From: Pseudomonadota bacterium
Lineage (GTDB): Bacteria; Pseudomonadota; Alphaproteobacteria; Rhizobiales; Xanthobacteraceae
Assembly: GCA_023386635.1 (NCBI GenBank)
Contig: JAEWJH010000083.1
Span: 1-33,220 of the forward strand
DNA: 33,220 bases
Reading direction: 5' to 3'
Shown: one piece after another, positions 1-9,874 of the stretch
Layout: the number at the start of each line of letters is the position of its first letter
Numbering within the stretch: position 1 is the first letter of the stretch
Translations under genes and position numbers: made by a program
The notes under the pieces: model-generated
What the model saw: only the letters and a program-made list of their open reading frames with translations
Databases searched by the model: none
Told to the model about the DNA's origin: nothing

Positions 1-2377
<2,377 letters not shown>

Positions 2378-2395
2378 GGTGGTTCGCCGCTCGGC

Positions 2396-2447
2396 TTGAT
2401 CTTGATACCCTAGGGGGGTATATAGCGGTCATGAACACAGATGCCAA
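2396..2447. promoter_or_regulatory. Overlapping divergent promoters of csoR and the Cu ATPase
   Basis: Plus strand: TTGATC (2396-2401), 17-bp spacer, TATATA (2419-2424), placing the start near 2431, the A of the csoR ATG. Minus strand: TTGGCA (2447-2442), 17-bp spacer, and the same self-complementary TATATA read in reverse, placing the ATPase start near 2412. One -10 element can therefore serve both directions, and the operator at 2405-2421 lies in the csoR spacer. Hexamers and spacing are read directly; use in vivo is inferred. Confidence 0.65.
2405..2421. promoter_or_regulatory. Probable CsoR operator (GC-core imperfect palindrome)
   Basis: ATACCCTAGGGGGGTAT is an imperfect inverted repeat with ATACCC and GGGTAT arms around a TAG/G-rich core, the architecture known for CsoR-type repressor sites. 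It overlaps the -10 region of both divergent promoters, so apo-CsoR bound here would silence ATPase and regulator together and copper would relieve it. The site is seen in the sequence; CsoR binding is inferred from position and family. Confidence 0.7.
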
Positions 2448-2706
2448 GACCTCCTGTTTGAAACGCCTCGGCCGGATCGAGGGCCAGGTGCGCGGTCTCT
2501 CCCGCATGGTGGGGGAAGACCGCTACTGTATCGACGTGGTGACGCAGATCGCCGCCGTGCGCGCCGCGCTGCGGCGTGTCGAGGAAGAAGTCTTGCGCGA
2601 CCATGTCGCGCATTGCGTCGAGCACGCCATCAAGTCCGGCGACAAGGCCGATCAGCGCAAGAAGATCGCCGAACTGATGGACGTGATGGCGCGCGCCGAT
2701 CGCTGA
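2431..2706 (+). CDS. csoR: CsoR-family copper-sensing transcriptional repressor
   Basis: 91-residue all-helical metal sensor (DUF156/CsoR family). Cys33, His58 and Cys62 reproduce the C-x24-H-x3-C spacing of the Cu(I) site of Mycobacterium tuberculosis CsoR (Cys36, His61, Cys65), arguing for copper rather than the nickel/cobalt site of RcnR. The N-terminal stretch with KRLGRIEGQVRG is the usual DNA-binding helix of the family. It is transcribed away from the copper ATPase with only 53 bp between the two start codons, and a CsoR-like palindrome fills that gap. No Shine-Dalgarno sequence precedes the ATG and the predicted transcript begins at it, so the mRNA may be leaderless. The ATG is the only start that keeps the conserved N-terminus. 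Confidence 0.93.
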   Translation: MNTDAKTSCLKRLGRIEGQVRGLSRMVGEDRYCIDVVTQIAAVRAALRRVEEEVLRDHVAHCVEHAIKSGDKADQRKKIAELMDVMARADR

Positions 2707-2709
2707 CGG

Positions 2710-2919
2710 TCAGCCGCGCCGCATCGGACAGGTGGACAGGCCAACCATGGAATAGGCCGGACAGACGCCGACCAGCCCGGTGACGAGGGGCACGACGCCG
2801 ATCCAGCCCACCCAGTTCCATGCCGTCCCCGGCATGATGTAGCCGAGCGCAAAGGCGATGAGCGCCAGTCCGACGATAATCCGCACGCCGCGATCGATGG
2901 AGCCGACATTGGTTGTCAT
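2710..2919 (-). CDS. YgaP-like small inner-membrane protein (DUF2892)
   Basis: 69-residue protein with two hydrophobic helices (about 14-30 and 36-53) separated by a short turn containing PGTAWNWVGW. Cys53 and Cys64 sit in the GVCPAYSMVG...TCP signature of the DUF2892 family, the membrane part of YgaP-type rhodaneses without the rhodanese domain. Function is not established for such stand-alone copies. It converges on csoR, with stop codons only a few bases apart, and follows the MetE-like gene on the same strand after a 90-bp gap containing a hairpin. The ATG at 2919 is preceded by a GAGGGTG ribosome-binding sequence. Confidence 0.85.
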   Translation of the reverse strand: MTTNVGSIDRGVRIIVGLALIAFALGYIMPGTAWNWVGWIGVVPLVTGLVGVCPAYSMVGLSTCPMRRG

Positions 2920-2939
2920 GACGCACCCTCTTGTTGAGT

Positions 2940-2956
2940 GCTCGCATCCTGCGAGC
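2940..2956. other. Short perfect hairpin upstream of the DUF2892 gene
   Basis: GCTCGCA-TCC-TGCGAGC forms a perfect 7-bp stem with a 3-base loop between the MetE-like gene (stop at 3010) and the DUF2892 gene (start 2919), both on the minus strand. No T-run follows on either strand, so it is a weak terminator candidate; it could be an mRNA-stabilising or processing hairpin. Confidence 0.35.
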
Positions 2957-3009
2957 AGGCGGCATGATGCGATTGGCGAACCGAAGCAGCTTTGACGTGG
3001 CGCAATCGC

Positions 3010-4029
3010 TCAGGCCAGCGCCGCCCGCGCCAGCGCCGCACCTTTGCCCAGCGCGGCGAGCTTCGCCTCGGCGATGTCGCGCCGCATCGGCGCCATGCCG
3101 CAATTGGTGCAGCAGACGATCCGCTCTTTCGGCACATATTGCATGACGTCGCGCAGGGTCGTGACGATCTCCTCCGGCGTCTCGACCTGATCGGTGGCGA
3201 CGTCGATGACGCCGACCAGCACGTCCTTGCCGTCGAGCAGCGACAGGAGCCGCGTCGGCACCCGTGAATTGCGGCATTCGACCGAGACCTGGTTGATGCG
3301 GCTCTTCGCCAGCGCCGGAAAGATCCGCTCGTATTGCCGCCATTCGTCGCCGAGCGAGTTCTTCCAGTCAATATTGGCCTTGATGCCGTAGCCGTAGCAG
3401 ATGTGCACGGCGGTGGTGCAGGAAAGCCCGTCGATGGCGCGCTCCAGCGCCTCGATCCCCCACGTCGTCACCTCATCCATGAACACGTTGAAGGCCGGTT
3501 CGTCGAACTGGATCACGTCGACGCCGTCGGCTTCGAGCGCGCGGGCTTCCTGGTTGAGCGCGTCTGCGAACGCCATCGCCATCTTGATGCGGTCGCCGTA
3601 GTGAGCGTCGGCGATCGTGTCGGCGATGGTCATGGGGCCGGGCAGGGTGAACTTGAGCTTGCGCGTGGTATGCGCGCGGGCGTGCTTCGCCTCGGCTTCG
3701 TGCACGCGGCCCTTCAGGGTGAGCGCGCCGCGCACGGTAGGCACCATCGCCTTGTAGCGATTGTTGCGGATGCCCATCTCGACCTTGTTGGCGAAGTCGA
3801 TGCCGTCGACGCGCTCGAGGAAACCGTGGACGAAATGCTGCCGCGCCTGCTCGCCGTCGCTGACGATGTCGATGCCGGCGTCTTCCTGCAGCTTCACCGC
3901 GAGCACGGTCGCGTCGAGCTTGGCCGCGGCGAGATCAGGGCCGCTCTGGCGCCATTGCGGCCACAGCTTGTCCGGCTCCGCGAGCCACGACGGTTTGGGA
4001 AGACTTCCGGCCACCGTCGTCGCGAACAT
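3010..4029 (-). CDS. MetE-like cobalamin-independent methionine synthase family protein (short form)
   Basis: 339-residue protein corresponding to the C-terminal catalytic barrel of cobalamin-independent methionine synthase, without the N-terminal barrel of classical (~750-residue) MetE. Zinc/thiolate site candidates are His209 and Cys211 (HICYGYG) and Cys310 (CTNCGM), with Glu251 as a possible fourth ligand; QFDEPAF (about 174-180) and the SDGE segment (57-60) are typical substrate-binding parts. The start was set at ATG 4029 because MFATTVAGSLPKP is the conserved beginning and the monooxygenase gene stops at 4035, leaving five bases. Short MetE-like proteins are methyltransferases of varied or unknown donor; methionine synthesis is possible but unproven. 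It is last in a three-gene operon with an aromatic hydroxylase and a zf-CHCC protein. Confidence 0.85.
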   Translation of the reverse strand: MFATTVAGSLPKPSWLAEPDKLWPQWRQSGPDLAAAKLDATVLAVKLQEDAGIDIVSDGEQARQHFVHGFLERVDGIDFANKVEMGIRNNRYKAMVPTVRGALTLKGRVHEAEAKHARAHTTRKLKFTLPGPMTIADTIADAHYGDRIKMAMAFADALNQEARALEADGVDVIQFDEPAFNVFMDEVTTWGIEALERAIDGLSCTTAVHICYGYGIKANIDWKNSLGDEWRQYERIFPALAKSRINQVSVECRNSRVPTRLLSLLDGKDVLVGVIDVATDQVETPEEIVTTLRDVMQYVPKERIVCCTNCGMAPMRRDIAEAKLAALGKGAALARAALA

Positions 4030-4034
4030 GAGCC

Positions 4035-5270
4035 TTACTCCATGGTGAGATCGGCCGCCGGCAGCGGGATCGGCTTGGCCTGCGGCGGTTGCCAACGATA
4101 CAGCCAATCGTAATGGGCGAGGAGTCGCTCGCCACCCATCATTTTCAGGGCGAGGTTGCGCAGCGCTCCCTCGGGACCGGAGCGGCCGTAGACGCGGCCC
4201 TGCTTGCGCGCGGCTTTCTGCGCGCGCTGTACGCGCTTGCGCCGGGTCTTTTCATAGGCGCGCAGCGCCTTGGCCGGGCGATCGGGTTGTTCCGACAGGC
4301 TCGCCGCCAGCACGGCGGCATCCTCAATCGCCATGCCGGCGCCTTGCGCCAGAAACGGCAGCATCGGATGCGAGGCATCGCCGACCAGCGCCACCGGCCC
4401 GCGGCCGCGATGCGCGCCGGCGCGGTCGTGCAGCGCCCATTTCGACCACAGGTCGGGAACGGCGAGGAGATTGCGTGCCTGCTCGGACCAGTCCCAGCGC
4501 GAAAACCGGCGCAACACCTCGTTGCGGTCGGCGGGCGAGGTCCAGGTGCGCGCCTGCCATTCGTCCTCGGCGATGGCGACGATGTTGATCAGCGCGCCGC
4601 CTTTCACCGGATAGTGGACGAGATGCGTGTCGCGGCCGAGCCACAGATGCACCTCCGGCTGCCGCCACAGTGGCAGCACGTCGGCGGCGGGAACCAGCGC
4701 GCGCCACGCGGTGCGGTGGCGGAAGGTCGGTGGCCGTTCGCGGCGCATGCGTGCGCGAATGGGCGACCATAGACCGTCAGCGCCGATCAGCACGCTGCAA
4801 TGCCGCTCGGTGATCTGGCCGTGGCGGCGCGCCTGCACCGTCACGCCGTTGGCGTGTTCCGCGTAATCCTCGACGCGGGTGCCGAGCGACAGGGTGATGT
4901 CACTGTGCGCCTTCGCGGCATCGAGCAACGCGGCCTGCAGGTCGGCGCGATGCAAAACCCAGAACGGTGCGCCGTAACGTTTCACGGCGGCGGAGCCGAG
5001 CGGCATGCGCACGATCTCGCGGCCGTTGCCGGCATTCATCACGCGCAGGCATTCCGGCGCGACGACCGTGCCCTTCAGCCGTTCGGCGACGCCGAGCTGC
5101 GCGAGCACGCGCACCGCATTGGGCGAGAGCTGGATGCCGGCGCCCGCTTCCTCAAGCTGCTGCGCCTGTTCGAGCACGTCCACATGGATGCCGATCCGCG
5201 CCACGGCGAGCGCGGCCGACAGGCCACCGATGCCGGCGCCGGTGATCAGGACTTGCCGCGGCAGCGCCAA
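4035..5270 (-). CDS. FAD-dependent monooxygenase, salicylate/3-hydroxybenzoate hydroxylase type
   Basis: 411-residue single-component flavoprotein hydroxylase (PF01494 type), probably hydroxylating an aromatic acid or similar ring using NAD(P)H and O2. The Rossmann dinucleotide motif GAGIGG is at residues 11-16, the IGADG motif (FAD/NADPH) lies near 165, and the VGDASHPMLPFLAQGAG motif that binds the FAD ribityl chain lies near 300. The start is a TTG at 5270: an in-frame stop lies two codons upstream, the glycine motif follows at once, and GGAG precedes at suitable spacing. The substrate cannot be read from the sequence. It lies between a zf-CHCC gene (35 bp upstream) and the MetE-like gene (5 bp downstream), so the three are probably co-transcribed. 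Confidence 0.9.
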   Translation of the reverse strand: MALPRQVLITGAGIGGLSAALAVARIGIHVDVLEQAQQLEEAGAGIQLSPNAVRVLAQLGVAERLKGTVVAPECLRVMNAGNGREIVRMPLGSAAVKRYGAPFWVLHRADLQAALLDAAKAHSDITLSLGTRVEDYAEHANGVTVQARRHGQITERHCSVLIGADGLWSPIRARMRRERPPTFRHRTAWRALVPAADVLPLWRQPEVHLWLGRDTHLVHYPVKGGALINIVAIAEDEWQARTWTSPADRNEVLRRFSRWDWSEQARNLLAVPDLWSKWALHDRAGAHRGRGPVALVGDASHPMLPFLAQGAGMAIEDAAVLAASLSEQPDRPAKALRAYEKTRRKRVQRAQKAARKQGRVYGRSGPEGALRNLALKMMGGERLLAHYDWLYRWQPPQAKPIPLPAADLTME

Positions 5271-5305
5271 AATTCAGGCTCCGGTGGGTGAAGCTTAAAA
5301 CGCTC

Positions 5306-5557
5306 TCAGGCGGGGATGTCGACGTGAGGCAGCGCGCATTCCGCCGGCCGCGCAGCGTCGGCGGCGAGCGCCTTGTCGTGACGATACAGCGTCGAGCAAT
5401 ACGGGCAGATGATCTCGTGGTCGTCGCCCATGTCGAGGAACACATGCGGATGGTCGAACGGCGGCCGCGCGCCGACGCACATGAATTCGTGCGCGCCGAT
5501 CTCGATGACCGGCAGGCCGGGGTCGTTGTGGAAGTGCGGAACGAAGGAATGCGCCAT
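5306..5557 (-). CDS. zf-CHCC zinc-finger domain protein (NDUFS6-like)
   Basis: 83-residue protein with one zf-CHCC domain (PF10276): Cys27, His38, Cys51 and Cys54 form the zinc site (MCVG ... HPH ... CPYC). The fold is shared with the NDUFS6/13-kDa accessory subunit of mitochondrial complex I, and alphaproteobacteria carry small free-standing relatives, so a link to respiratory complex I is possible but not shown here. It is the first gene of the minus-strand operon with the FAD monooxygenase and MetE-like genes. The ATG at 5557 is chosen because the family begins only a few residues before the first conserved block. Confidence 0.85.
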   Translation of the reverse strand: MAHSFVPHFHNDPGLPVIEIGAHEFMCVGARPPFDHPHVFLDMGDDHEIICPYCSTLYRHDKALAADAARPAECALPHVDIPA

Positions 5558-5596
5558 AAATGCCTCGAACAGCCGCTGCGGCAGCGAATGCGCGGC

Positions 5597-5624
5597 ACCA
5601 TACCGATCCGGTCCGGTTTTTCAA
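5597..5624 (-). promoter_or_regulatory. Putative sigma-70 promoter of the zf-CHCC operon
   Basis: On the minus strand, TTGAAA (5624-5619) is followed after 16 bp by TATGGT (5602-5597). This lies about 40 bp upstream of the zf-CHCC start codon and inside the divergent gap facing the unrecognised plus-strand gene. Hexamers are moderately good; no other evidence. Confidence 0.4.
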
Positions 5625-5773
5625 ATGTCACGAATCTGTAACTCTGGGCGTGAAAGGCTCGGAACGCCGCGAAATCGCCCGCGTTGGCGGGGAAGGGACG
5701 GCTAAAACCGGTCGTTCGCGGGACTTTTGGGTCGTGCGACCCCGATCGGTTCCGCGACCACAGGGCCTCAAGG

Positions 5774-6937
5774 ATGCGTGACCGCTTTGGATTGGCGCCG
5801 CCGGACGTTCAGGCCGCCGCCCGCATGCCTCGGCTCGCCGGGCCGCTGCTGATTCTCGCGCTGGCGGTGGCGGCCGCCGGCTATGTGGTGCCGCGCGGGG
5901 TCGAGGCGCAGTCGCTGCTCGCCATCGAGGACGATCCGGCGGCGCTGGCCGACCGGGCGCTGGACCTGACGTTCAACGAGACGGTGGCGCGCGACGAGAT
6001 CGATGCGGCGCTGGCCGCACGCGATCCCGATCTCGCCGCAAGCTATGTCGAACTGGCGGACGACCGCCATGTGGCGCTGCCGGCGGACTTGAAAGCGAAG
6101 GTCGCGGCGGCGGTGGAGGAATCGCGTTCGGCGGCGTCGACGGCGCAAGCCTTCGCGCGCGGGCTGATCTCCGGCGAGCCGGACGATGTGGCGAGTTTCG
6201 CCGGGACGGCGGCGGGCGATCTCTTCGTGTTCGGCGACATTCGCGACGCGATGCGCGAGGGTACGCGCCTGGTGAAGGGCGAACCGGTCGATGAAGTCGT
6301 GCTCGGTCTCGCCGCTGTGGGGCTTGCCGTCACGGCCGGGACCTACGCGACGCTGGGCGCCGGTGCGCCGGCGCGCGTCGGGCTGACGGTGGCGAAGGCC
6401 GCGCGCAAGACCGGCCGCTTGAGCGCCGATCTGGCGCAATGGATCGGCCGCTCGCTGCGCGGCGTCGTCGACTGGGGCCGGCTCAAGGGCGCGATCGGCG
6501 CGGCCAGCTTTTCCGAGCCAATGGTGGCGGTGCGGGCCGCGCGCGAGGCGGTGAAGCTCGAACGTGCCGGCGGGTTGTTGCAGGCCGCGCGCAGCGCCGG
6601 CCGCATCCAGGCCAAGGCCGGCACGCAGGCGGCGCTCGACGGGCTGAAGATCGCGGAGACGCCGCGCGAACTCGGCCGTGTCGCGCGGCTCGCCGAGAAG
6701 AAAGGCGGCAAGACCCGCGCGATCCTCAAGACCGCCGGGCGAGGGGCCATCGCGCTGACGGCGGCGCTGGTTGATCTCGGGCTGTGGATACTCGGCGCGG
6801 TGCTCTCGCTGTTCGGGCTCGTCGCCTCGACCAAGAGCACCGTGGAGCGCATGACGCTGCGTGGGGTCCGCCGCCGCAAGGCGAGACGCCTTGCCCGTGA
6901 CCAGCAGCGCTTGGCAGCCCTGACGGCGCGCGGGTAG
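5774..6937 (+). CDS. Uncharacterised Ala/Arg-rich multi-pass membrane protein
   Basis: 387 residues from ATG 5774 (ATG 5825 also possible, giving 370). I do not recognise the family. Visible features: an N-terminal hydrophobic segment (about 22-39) that could be an anchor or uncleaved signal; an acidic, Ala-rich region (50-150); a second hydrophobic segment (about 177-195); a long basic amphipathic region rich in Lys/Arg/Ala (200-320); a third hydrophobic segment (about 325-350); and a very basic tail (RRRKARRLARDQQR). Codon use matches its neighbours, arguing for a real gene. Thirty-four bases separate its stop from the next start, so it may be co-transcribed with the alpha/beta hydrolases. 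Alternative: an anchored scaffold of the cell envelope; this is a guess. Confidence 0.75.
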   Translation: MRDRFGLAPPDVQAAARMPRLAGPLLILALAVAAAGYVVPRGVEAQSLLAIEDDPAALADRALDLTFNETVARDEIDAALAARDPDLAASYVELADDRHVALPADLKAKVAAAVEESRSAASTAQAFARGLISGEPDDVASFAGTAAGDLFVFGDIRDAMREGTRLVKGEPVDEVVLGLAAVGLAVTAGTYATLGAGAPARVGLTVAKAARKTGRLSADLAQWIGRSLRGVVDWGRLKGAIGAASFSEPMVAVRAAREAVKLERAGGLLQAARSAGRIQAKAGTQAALDGLKIAETPRELGRVARLAEKKGGKTRAILKTAGRGAIALTAALVDLGLWILGAVLSLFGLVASTKSTVERMTLRGVRRRKARRLARDQQRLAALTARG

Positions 6938-6971
6938 CCAGCGGGGCCCCGGATCGCTAGAACCCGCGCCC

Positions 6972-7733
6972 ATGAATGAGCCCAAGAGCTTTCAGCACGG
7001 CCCTGTAGAGATCGCCTTCCTCGATCACGGCGAGGGCGAGCCGATCGTGCTCGTGCACGGCTTCGCCTCCAACAAAGAGGCGAACTGGATCAATCCGAGC
7101 TGGGTGTCGACGCTGACGGCGGCGAACCGTCGCGTGATCGCGCTCGACAATCGCGGCCATGGCCGCTCCAGCAAGCTCTACGAGCCGGACGACTATCATA
7201 CCGACCGGATGGCGAGCGACGTCGAGGCGCTGCTCGATCATCTCGGCATCGCGCAGGCGGACGTCATGGGCTACTCCATGGGCGCGCGCATCACCGCGTT
7301 CCTTGCGCTGCGGTCGCCGCAGCGGGTGCGCAGCGCGATCCTCGGCGGGCTCGGCAGTCATCTGGTCGACAAAGTGGGACTGCCCATGAGCATCGCCGAT
7401 GCGATGGAAGCGCCGTCGCTCGCCGACGTGAAAGACGTGAACGGCCAGATGTTCCGCCGCTTCGCCGAGCAGACGAAATCCGATCTGCGCGCGCTCGCCG
7501 CCTGCATCCGCGGCTCGCGCCAGACATTGTCGCGCGAACAGATCGGCCGGATCGCGATGCCGGTGCTGGTGGCGATCGGCACCAAGGATCATGTCGCCGG
7601 CTCGGCGCATGAACTCGCTGCAATGCTGCCGCACGGCGAGGCGCTCGACATTCCCGATCGCGACCACATGCTCGCGGTCGGCGATCGCGTCTACAAGCAA
7701 GGCGTGCTGGCGTTCCTCGGAGCGCGCGCATGA
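6972..7733 (+). CDS. Alpha/beta hydrolase (first of a coupled pair)
   Basis: 253-residue alpha/beta hydrolase fold enzyme, cytosolic (no signal peptide). VLVHGF (27-31) forms the oxyanion region, GYSMG places the nucleophile at Ser102, GTKDH gives the acid at Asp206 and RDHML the catalytic His232, so the triad is complete. LDNRGHGRS (59-67) is typical of esterase/haloperoxidase-like members. The substrate cannot be inferred. Its TGA overlaps the ATG of the following hydrolase gene (ATGA), which implies translational coupling and equal expression. Confidence 0.9.
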   Translation: MNEPKSFQHGPVEIAFLDHGEGEPIVLVHGFASNKEANWINPSWVSTLTAANRRVIALDNRGHGRSSKLYEPDDYHTDRMASDVEALLDHLGIAQADVMGYSMGARITAFLALRSPQRVRSAILGGLGSHLVDKVGLPMSIADAMEAPSLADVKDVNGQMFRRFAEQTKSDLRALAACIRGSRQTLSREQIGRIAMPVLVAIGTKDHVAGSAHELAAMLPHGEALDIPDRDHMLAVGDRVYKQGVLAFLGARA

Positions 7734-8629
7734 ATCGTCCGCTCGAGGCGCTGCCGCTCACCTTCATCGGCGCGGATGGCAATCAGCTTGTCGCCGATCA
7801 GTACGGCGCCGCCGGCGCGTCGGTGTTGCTGCTGCATGGTGGCGGGCAGACGCGCCATGCGTGGCAGGGAACGGCCGCGCAAATCTCGCGCGCCGGTCAT
7901 GTGGCTGTCGCCATGGACCAGCGCGGTCACGGCGATTCCGCCTGGGTCGAGAACGGCGCGTACGGGTTCGATGACTTCGCCGCCGATGCAACGGCCGTTG
8001 CCGATGAACTCGCGCAACGGCATGGCGAGCGGCCGGTGGCGATCGGCGCATCGCTCGGCGGCATCGCCGTGCTGCTCGCGCAAGGCAATGCCGCGCGTGC
8101 GGGCCGCGAGCCGCCGTTCGCGGCGCTCGTGCTCGTGGACATCACGCCACGCGTCGATCCGAACGGATTGAAGAAGATTCACGACTTCATGCGCGCGCAT
8201 GCGCAGGAAGGCTTCGCCTCCATCGAGGATGCCGCCGATGCGGTCGCGCAATATCTGCCGCACCGGCCGCGCCCGCGCTCGCTCGATGGGTTGAAGAAAA
8301 ATCTTCGTCCGACGCCGGACGGCCGCTGGCGCTGGCATTGGGACCCGCGCTTTCTCGGCGACCGTCAGCCCGGCTCGATCGGCCGCGACGAACTCGAGGC
8401 GCGGATGACGGACGCGGCCGGCACGCTCACCTGTCCGGTGCTGCTGGTGCGCGGTTCGGCGTCCGAACTGGTTCAGGAGGAGCATGTGCGCGAATTCGCG
8501 GCGCTGGTGCCGCAGGCGCAGTATGCCGACGTCGCCGGCGCGCGGCACATGGTGGCTGGCGACCGCAACGACGCCTTTTCGACGACGATTCTGTCGTTCC
8601 TGTCCTCGCTCGATCAATCGAAGTCATAA
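7730..8629 (+). CDS. Alpha/beta hydrolase (second of a coupled pair)
   Basis: 299-residue alpha/beta hydrolase. LLLHGGGQTRHAW (33-45) is the oxyanion loop with the HGGGQT pattern common in peroxidase/epoxide-hydrolase-like members, GASLG places the nucleophile at Ser108, and ARHMVAGD gives His273. At the position expected for the catalytic acid the sequence reads RGSASELV, so Glu246 stands where an Asp is usual; Glu can work there in some members. It overlaps the preceding hydrolase gene by four bases. The pair share little sequence beyond the fold, so this is not a fresh tandem duplication. Substrate unknown. Confidence 0.9.
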   Translation: MNRPLEALPLTFIGADGNQLVADQYGAAGASVLLLHGGGQTRHAWQGTAAQISRAGHVAVAMDQRGHGDSAWVENGAYGFDDFAADATAVADELAQRHGERPVAIGASLGGIAVLLAQGNAARAGREPPFAALVLVDITPRVDPNGLKKIHDFMRAHAQEGFASIEDAADAVAQYLPHRPRPRSLDGLKKNLRPTPDGRWRWHWDPRFLGDRQPGSIGRDELEARMTDAAGTLTCPVLLVRGSASELVQEEHVREFAALVPQAQYADVAGARHMVAGDRNDAFSTTILSFLSSLDQSKS

Positions 8630-8768
8630 CCCCGATCGCAAAAATCCATCCCCCTGCGGTCTTGTTTTTTGTGATAAATCTCTATGTGTTGACGATGCCC
8701 GGGGACAATCCATCGCCCTTGGGTTCCTTCATCGGCGGTGCGCCAGGGCGCGCATCAGGAGATAGCAG

Positions 8769-9587
8769 ATGGCTCAGCCTCAACCGGTCAACAGCATGGC
8801 CAAGATCGATCCGGTCTGGACCCGCATGCGCGAGGAAGCGGAAGCGATCGTGCGCAGCGAGCCGGCGATGGCGAGCTTCATCTATTCGACGATCCTCTAT
8901 CACGACACGCTGGAGCGGGCGGTGGTGCATCGCCTGTCCGAGCGGCTGTCGCATCCCGACGTGTCGGGCGAGTTGATCCGGCAGGCCTATGGCGATGCGG
9001 TCGGCGATGATCCCGAGATCGGCGCGGCGATGCGCGCCGACATCGTCGCCACCTTCGATCGCGATCCGGCGACGCATCGCATGATCGAGCCGGTGCTCTA
9101 CTACAAAGGCTTCCACGCGATCCAGGCGCATCGTCTGGCGCACTGGATGTGGGGCAAGGGTCGGCGCGATTTCGCCTATTACCTGCAGAGCCGCTCATCC
9201 GCCGTGTTCCAGTGCGACATTCATCCCAATGCGCGGATCGGGCGCGGCATCTTCCTCGATCACGCGACCGGCCTTGTCGTCGGCGAGACCGCGGTGATCG
9301 AAGACGATGTGTCGATCCTGCACGGTGTCACGCTCGGCGGCACCGGCAAGGAACACGAGGACCGGCATCCGAAGATCCGCCGCGGCGTGATGATCGGCGC
9401 TGGCGCGAGCGTGCTCGGCAATATCGAGGTCGGTCACTGCGCGCGCATCGCCGCCGGTTCGGTGGTGATCAAGCCGGTGCCGCACAATGTGACGGTCGCC
9501 GGCGTTCCGGCCAGGATCGTCGGCGAGGCGGGTTGCGCGGAGCCTTCCCGGACGATGGATCAGATGCTACACGGCGTCGAACCGTAA
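8769..9587 (+). CDS. cysE: Serine O-acetyltransferase
   Basis: 272-residue enzyme making O-acetyl-L-serine from serine and acetyl-CoA, the first step of cysteine synthesis. An alpha-helical N-terminal domain (about 15-140) precedes left-handed beta-helix hexapeptide repeats (about 145-255), with the conserved FLDHATGLVVGETAVI block (catalytic His), HGVTLGGTGK and HPKIRRGVMIGAGA. Length is normal for CysE. The C-terminus does not end in the Ile that docks into cysteine synthase in enterobacteria. Start at ATG 8769, with AGGAG about 10 bases upstream; an alternative ATG lies nine codons in. A DUF3126 gene follows directly, as is common in alphaproteobacteria. Confidence 0.95.
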   Translation: MAQPQPVNSMAKIDPVWTRMREEAEAIVRSEPAMASFIYSTILYHDTLERAVVHRLSERLSHPDVSGELIRQAYGDAVGDDPEIGAAMRADIVATFDRDPATHRMIEPVLYYKGFHAIQAHRLAHWMWGKGRRDFAYYLQSRSSAVFQCDIHPNARIGRGIFLDHATGLVVGETAVIEDDVSILHGVTLGGTGKEHEDRHPKIRRGVMIGAGASVLGNIEVGHCARIAAGSVVIKPVPHNVTVAGVPARIVGEAGCAEPSRTMDQMLHGVEP

Positions 9588-9648
9588 CGATCGCACCGCG
9601 GCGCCGCATCCGATCGGCCGTCGCGGGCACGCCACCGAGGGGACCAGC

Positions 9649-9861
9649 GTGGACGTACAAGAAGTCAGGAAGCTCGACGCCTATTTGAAGAAGCTGTTCG
9701 GCAATGCGCGCATGCGCGTGGTGCCGCGGCCGAAGAAGGAAGATTCCGCCGAGGTCTATATCGGCGATGAATTCGTCGGCGTGCTGTTCGTCGACGACGA
9801 GGACGACGAGCGCTCCTACAATTTCCAGATGGCGATCCTCGGTTCCGATCTCGAGGATTGA
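9649..9861 (+). CDS. DUF3126 family protein
   Basis: 70-residue acidic protein starting at GTG 9649 with a GAGGGGA ribosome-binding sequence about eight bases upstream. The sequence (KKLFGN, then VVPRPKKEDSAEVYIGDEFVGVLF, with an acidic DDEDDE turn) matches the alphaproteobacterial DUF3126 family at its normal length. Function is unknown. It lies 61 bases after cysE on the same strand, an arrangement I recall as conserved in many alphaproteobacteria, which suggests a link to cysteine metabolism but does not prove it. Confidence 0.88.
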   Translation: MDVQEVRKLDAYLKKLFGNARMRVVPRPKKEDSAEVYIGDEFVGVLFVDDEDDERSYNFQMAILGSDLED

Positions 9862-9874
9862 GCGTTGCTTATTT

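Noticed and set aside
4029..4107. Longer N-terminus for the MetE-like gene
   Set aside because: The extension overlaps the end of the monooxygenase gene in another frame and precedes the conserved family start MFATTVAGSLPKP.
8689..8718. TTGACG as a promoter for cysE
   Set aside because: The sequence 16-18 bp downstream (around ATCGCC) does not resemble a -10 element.
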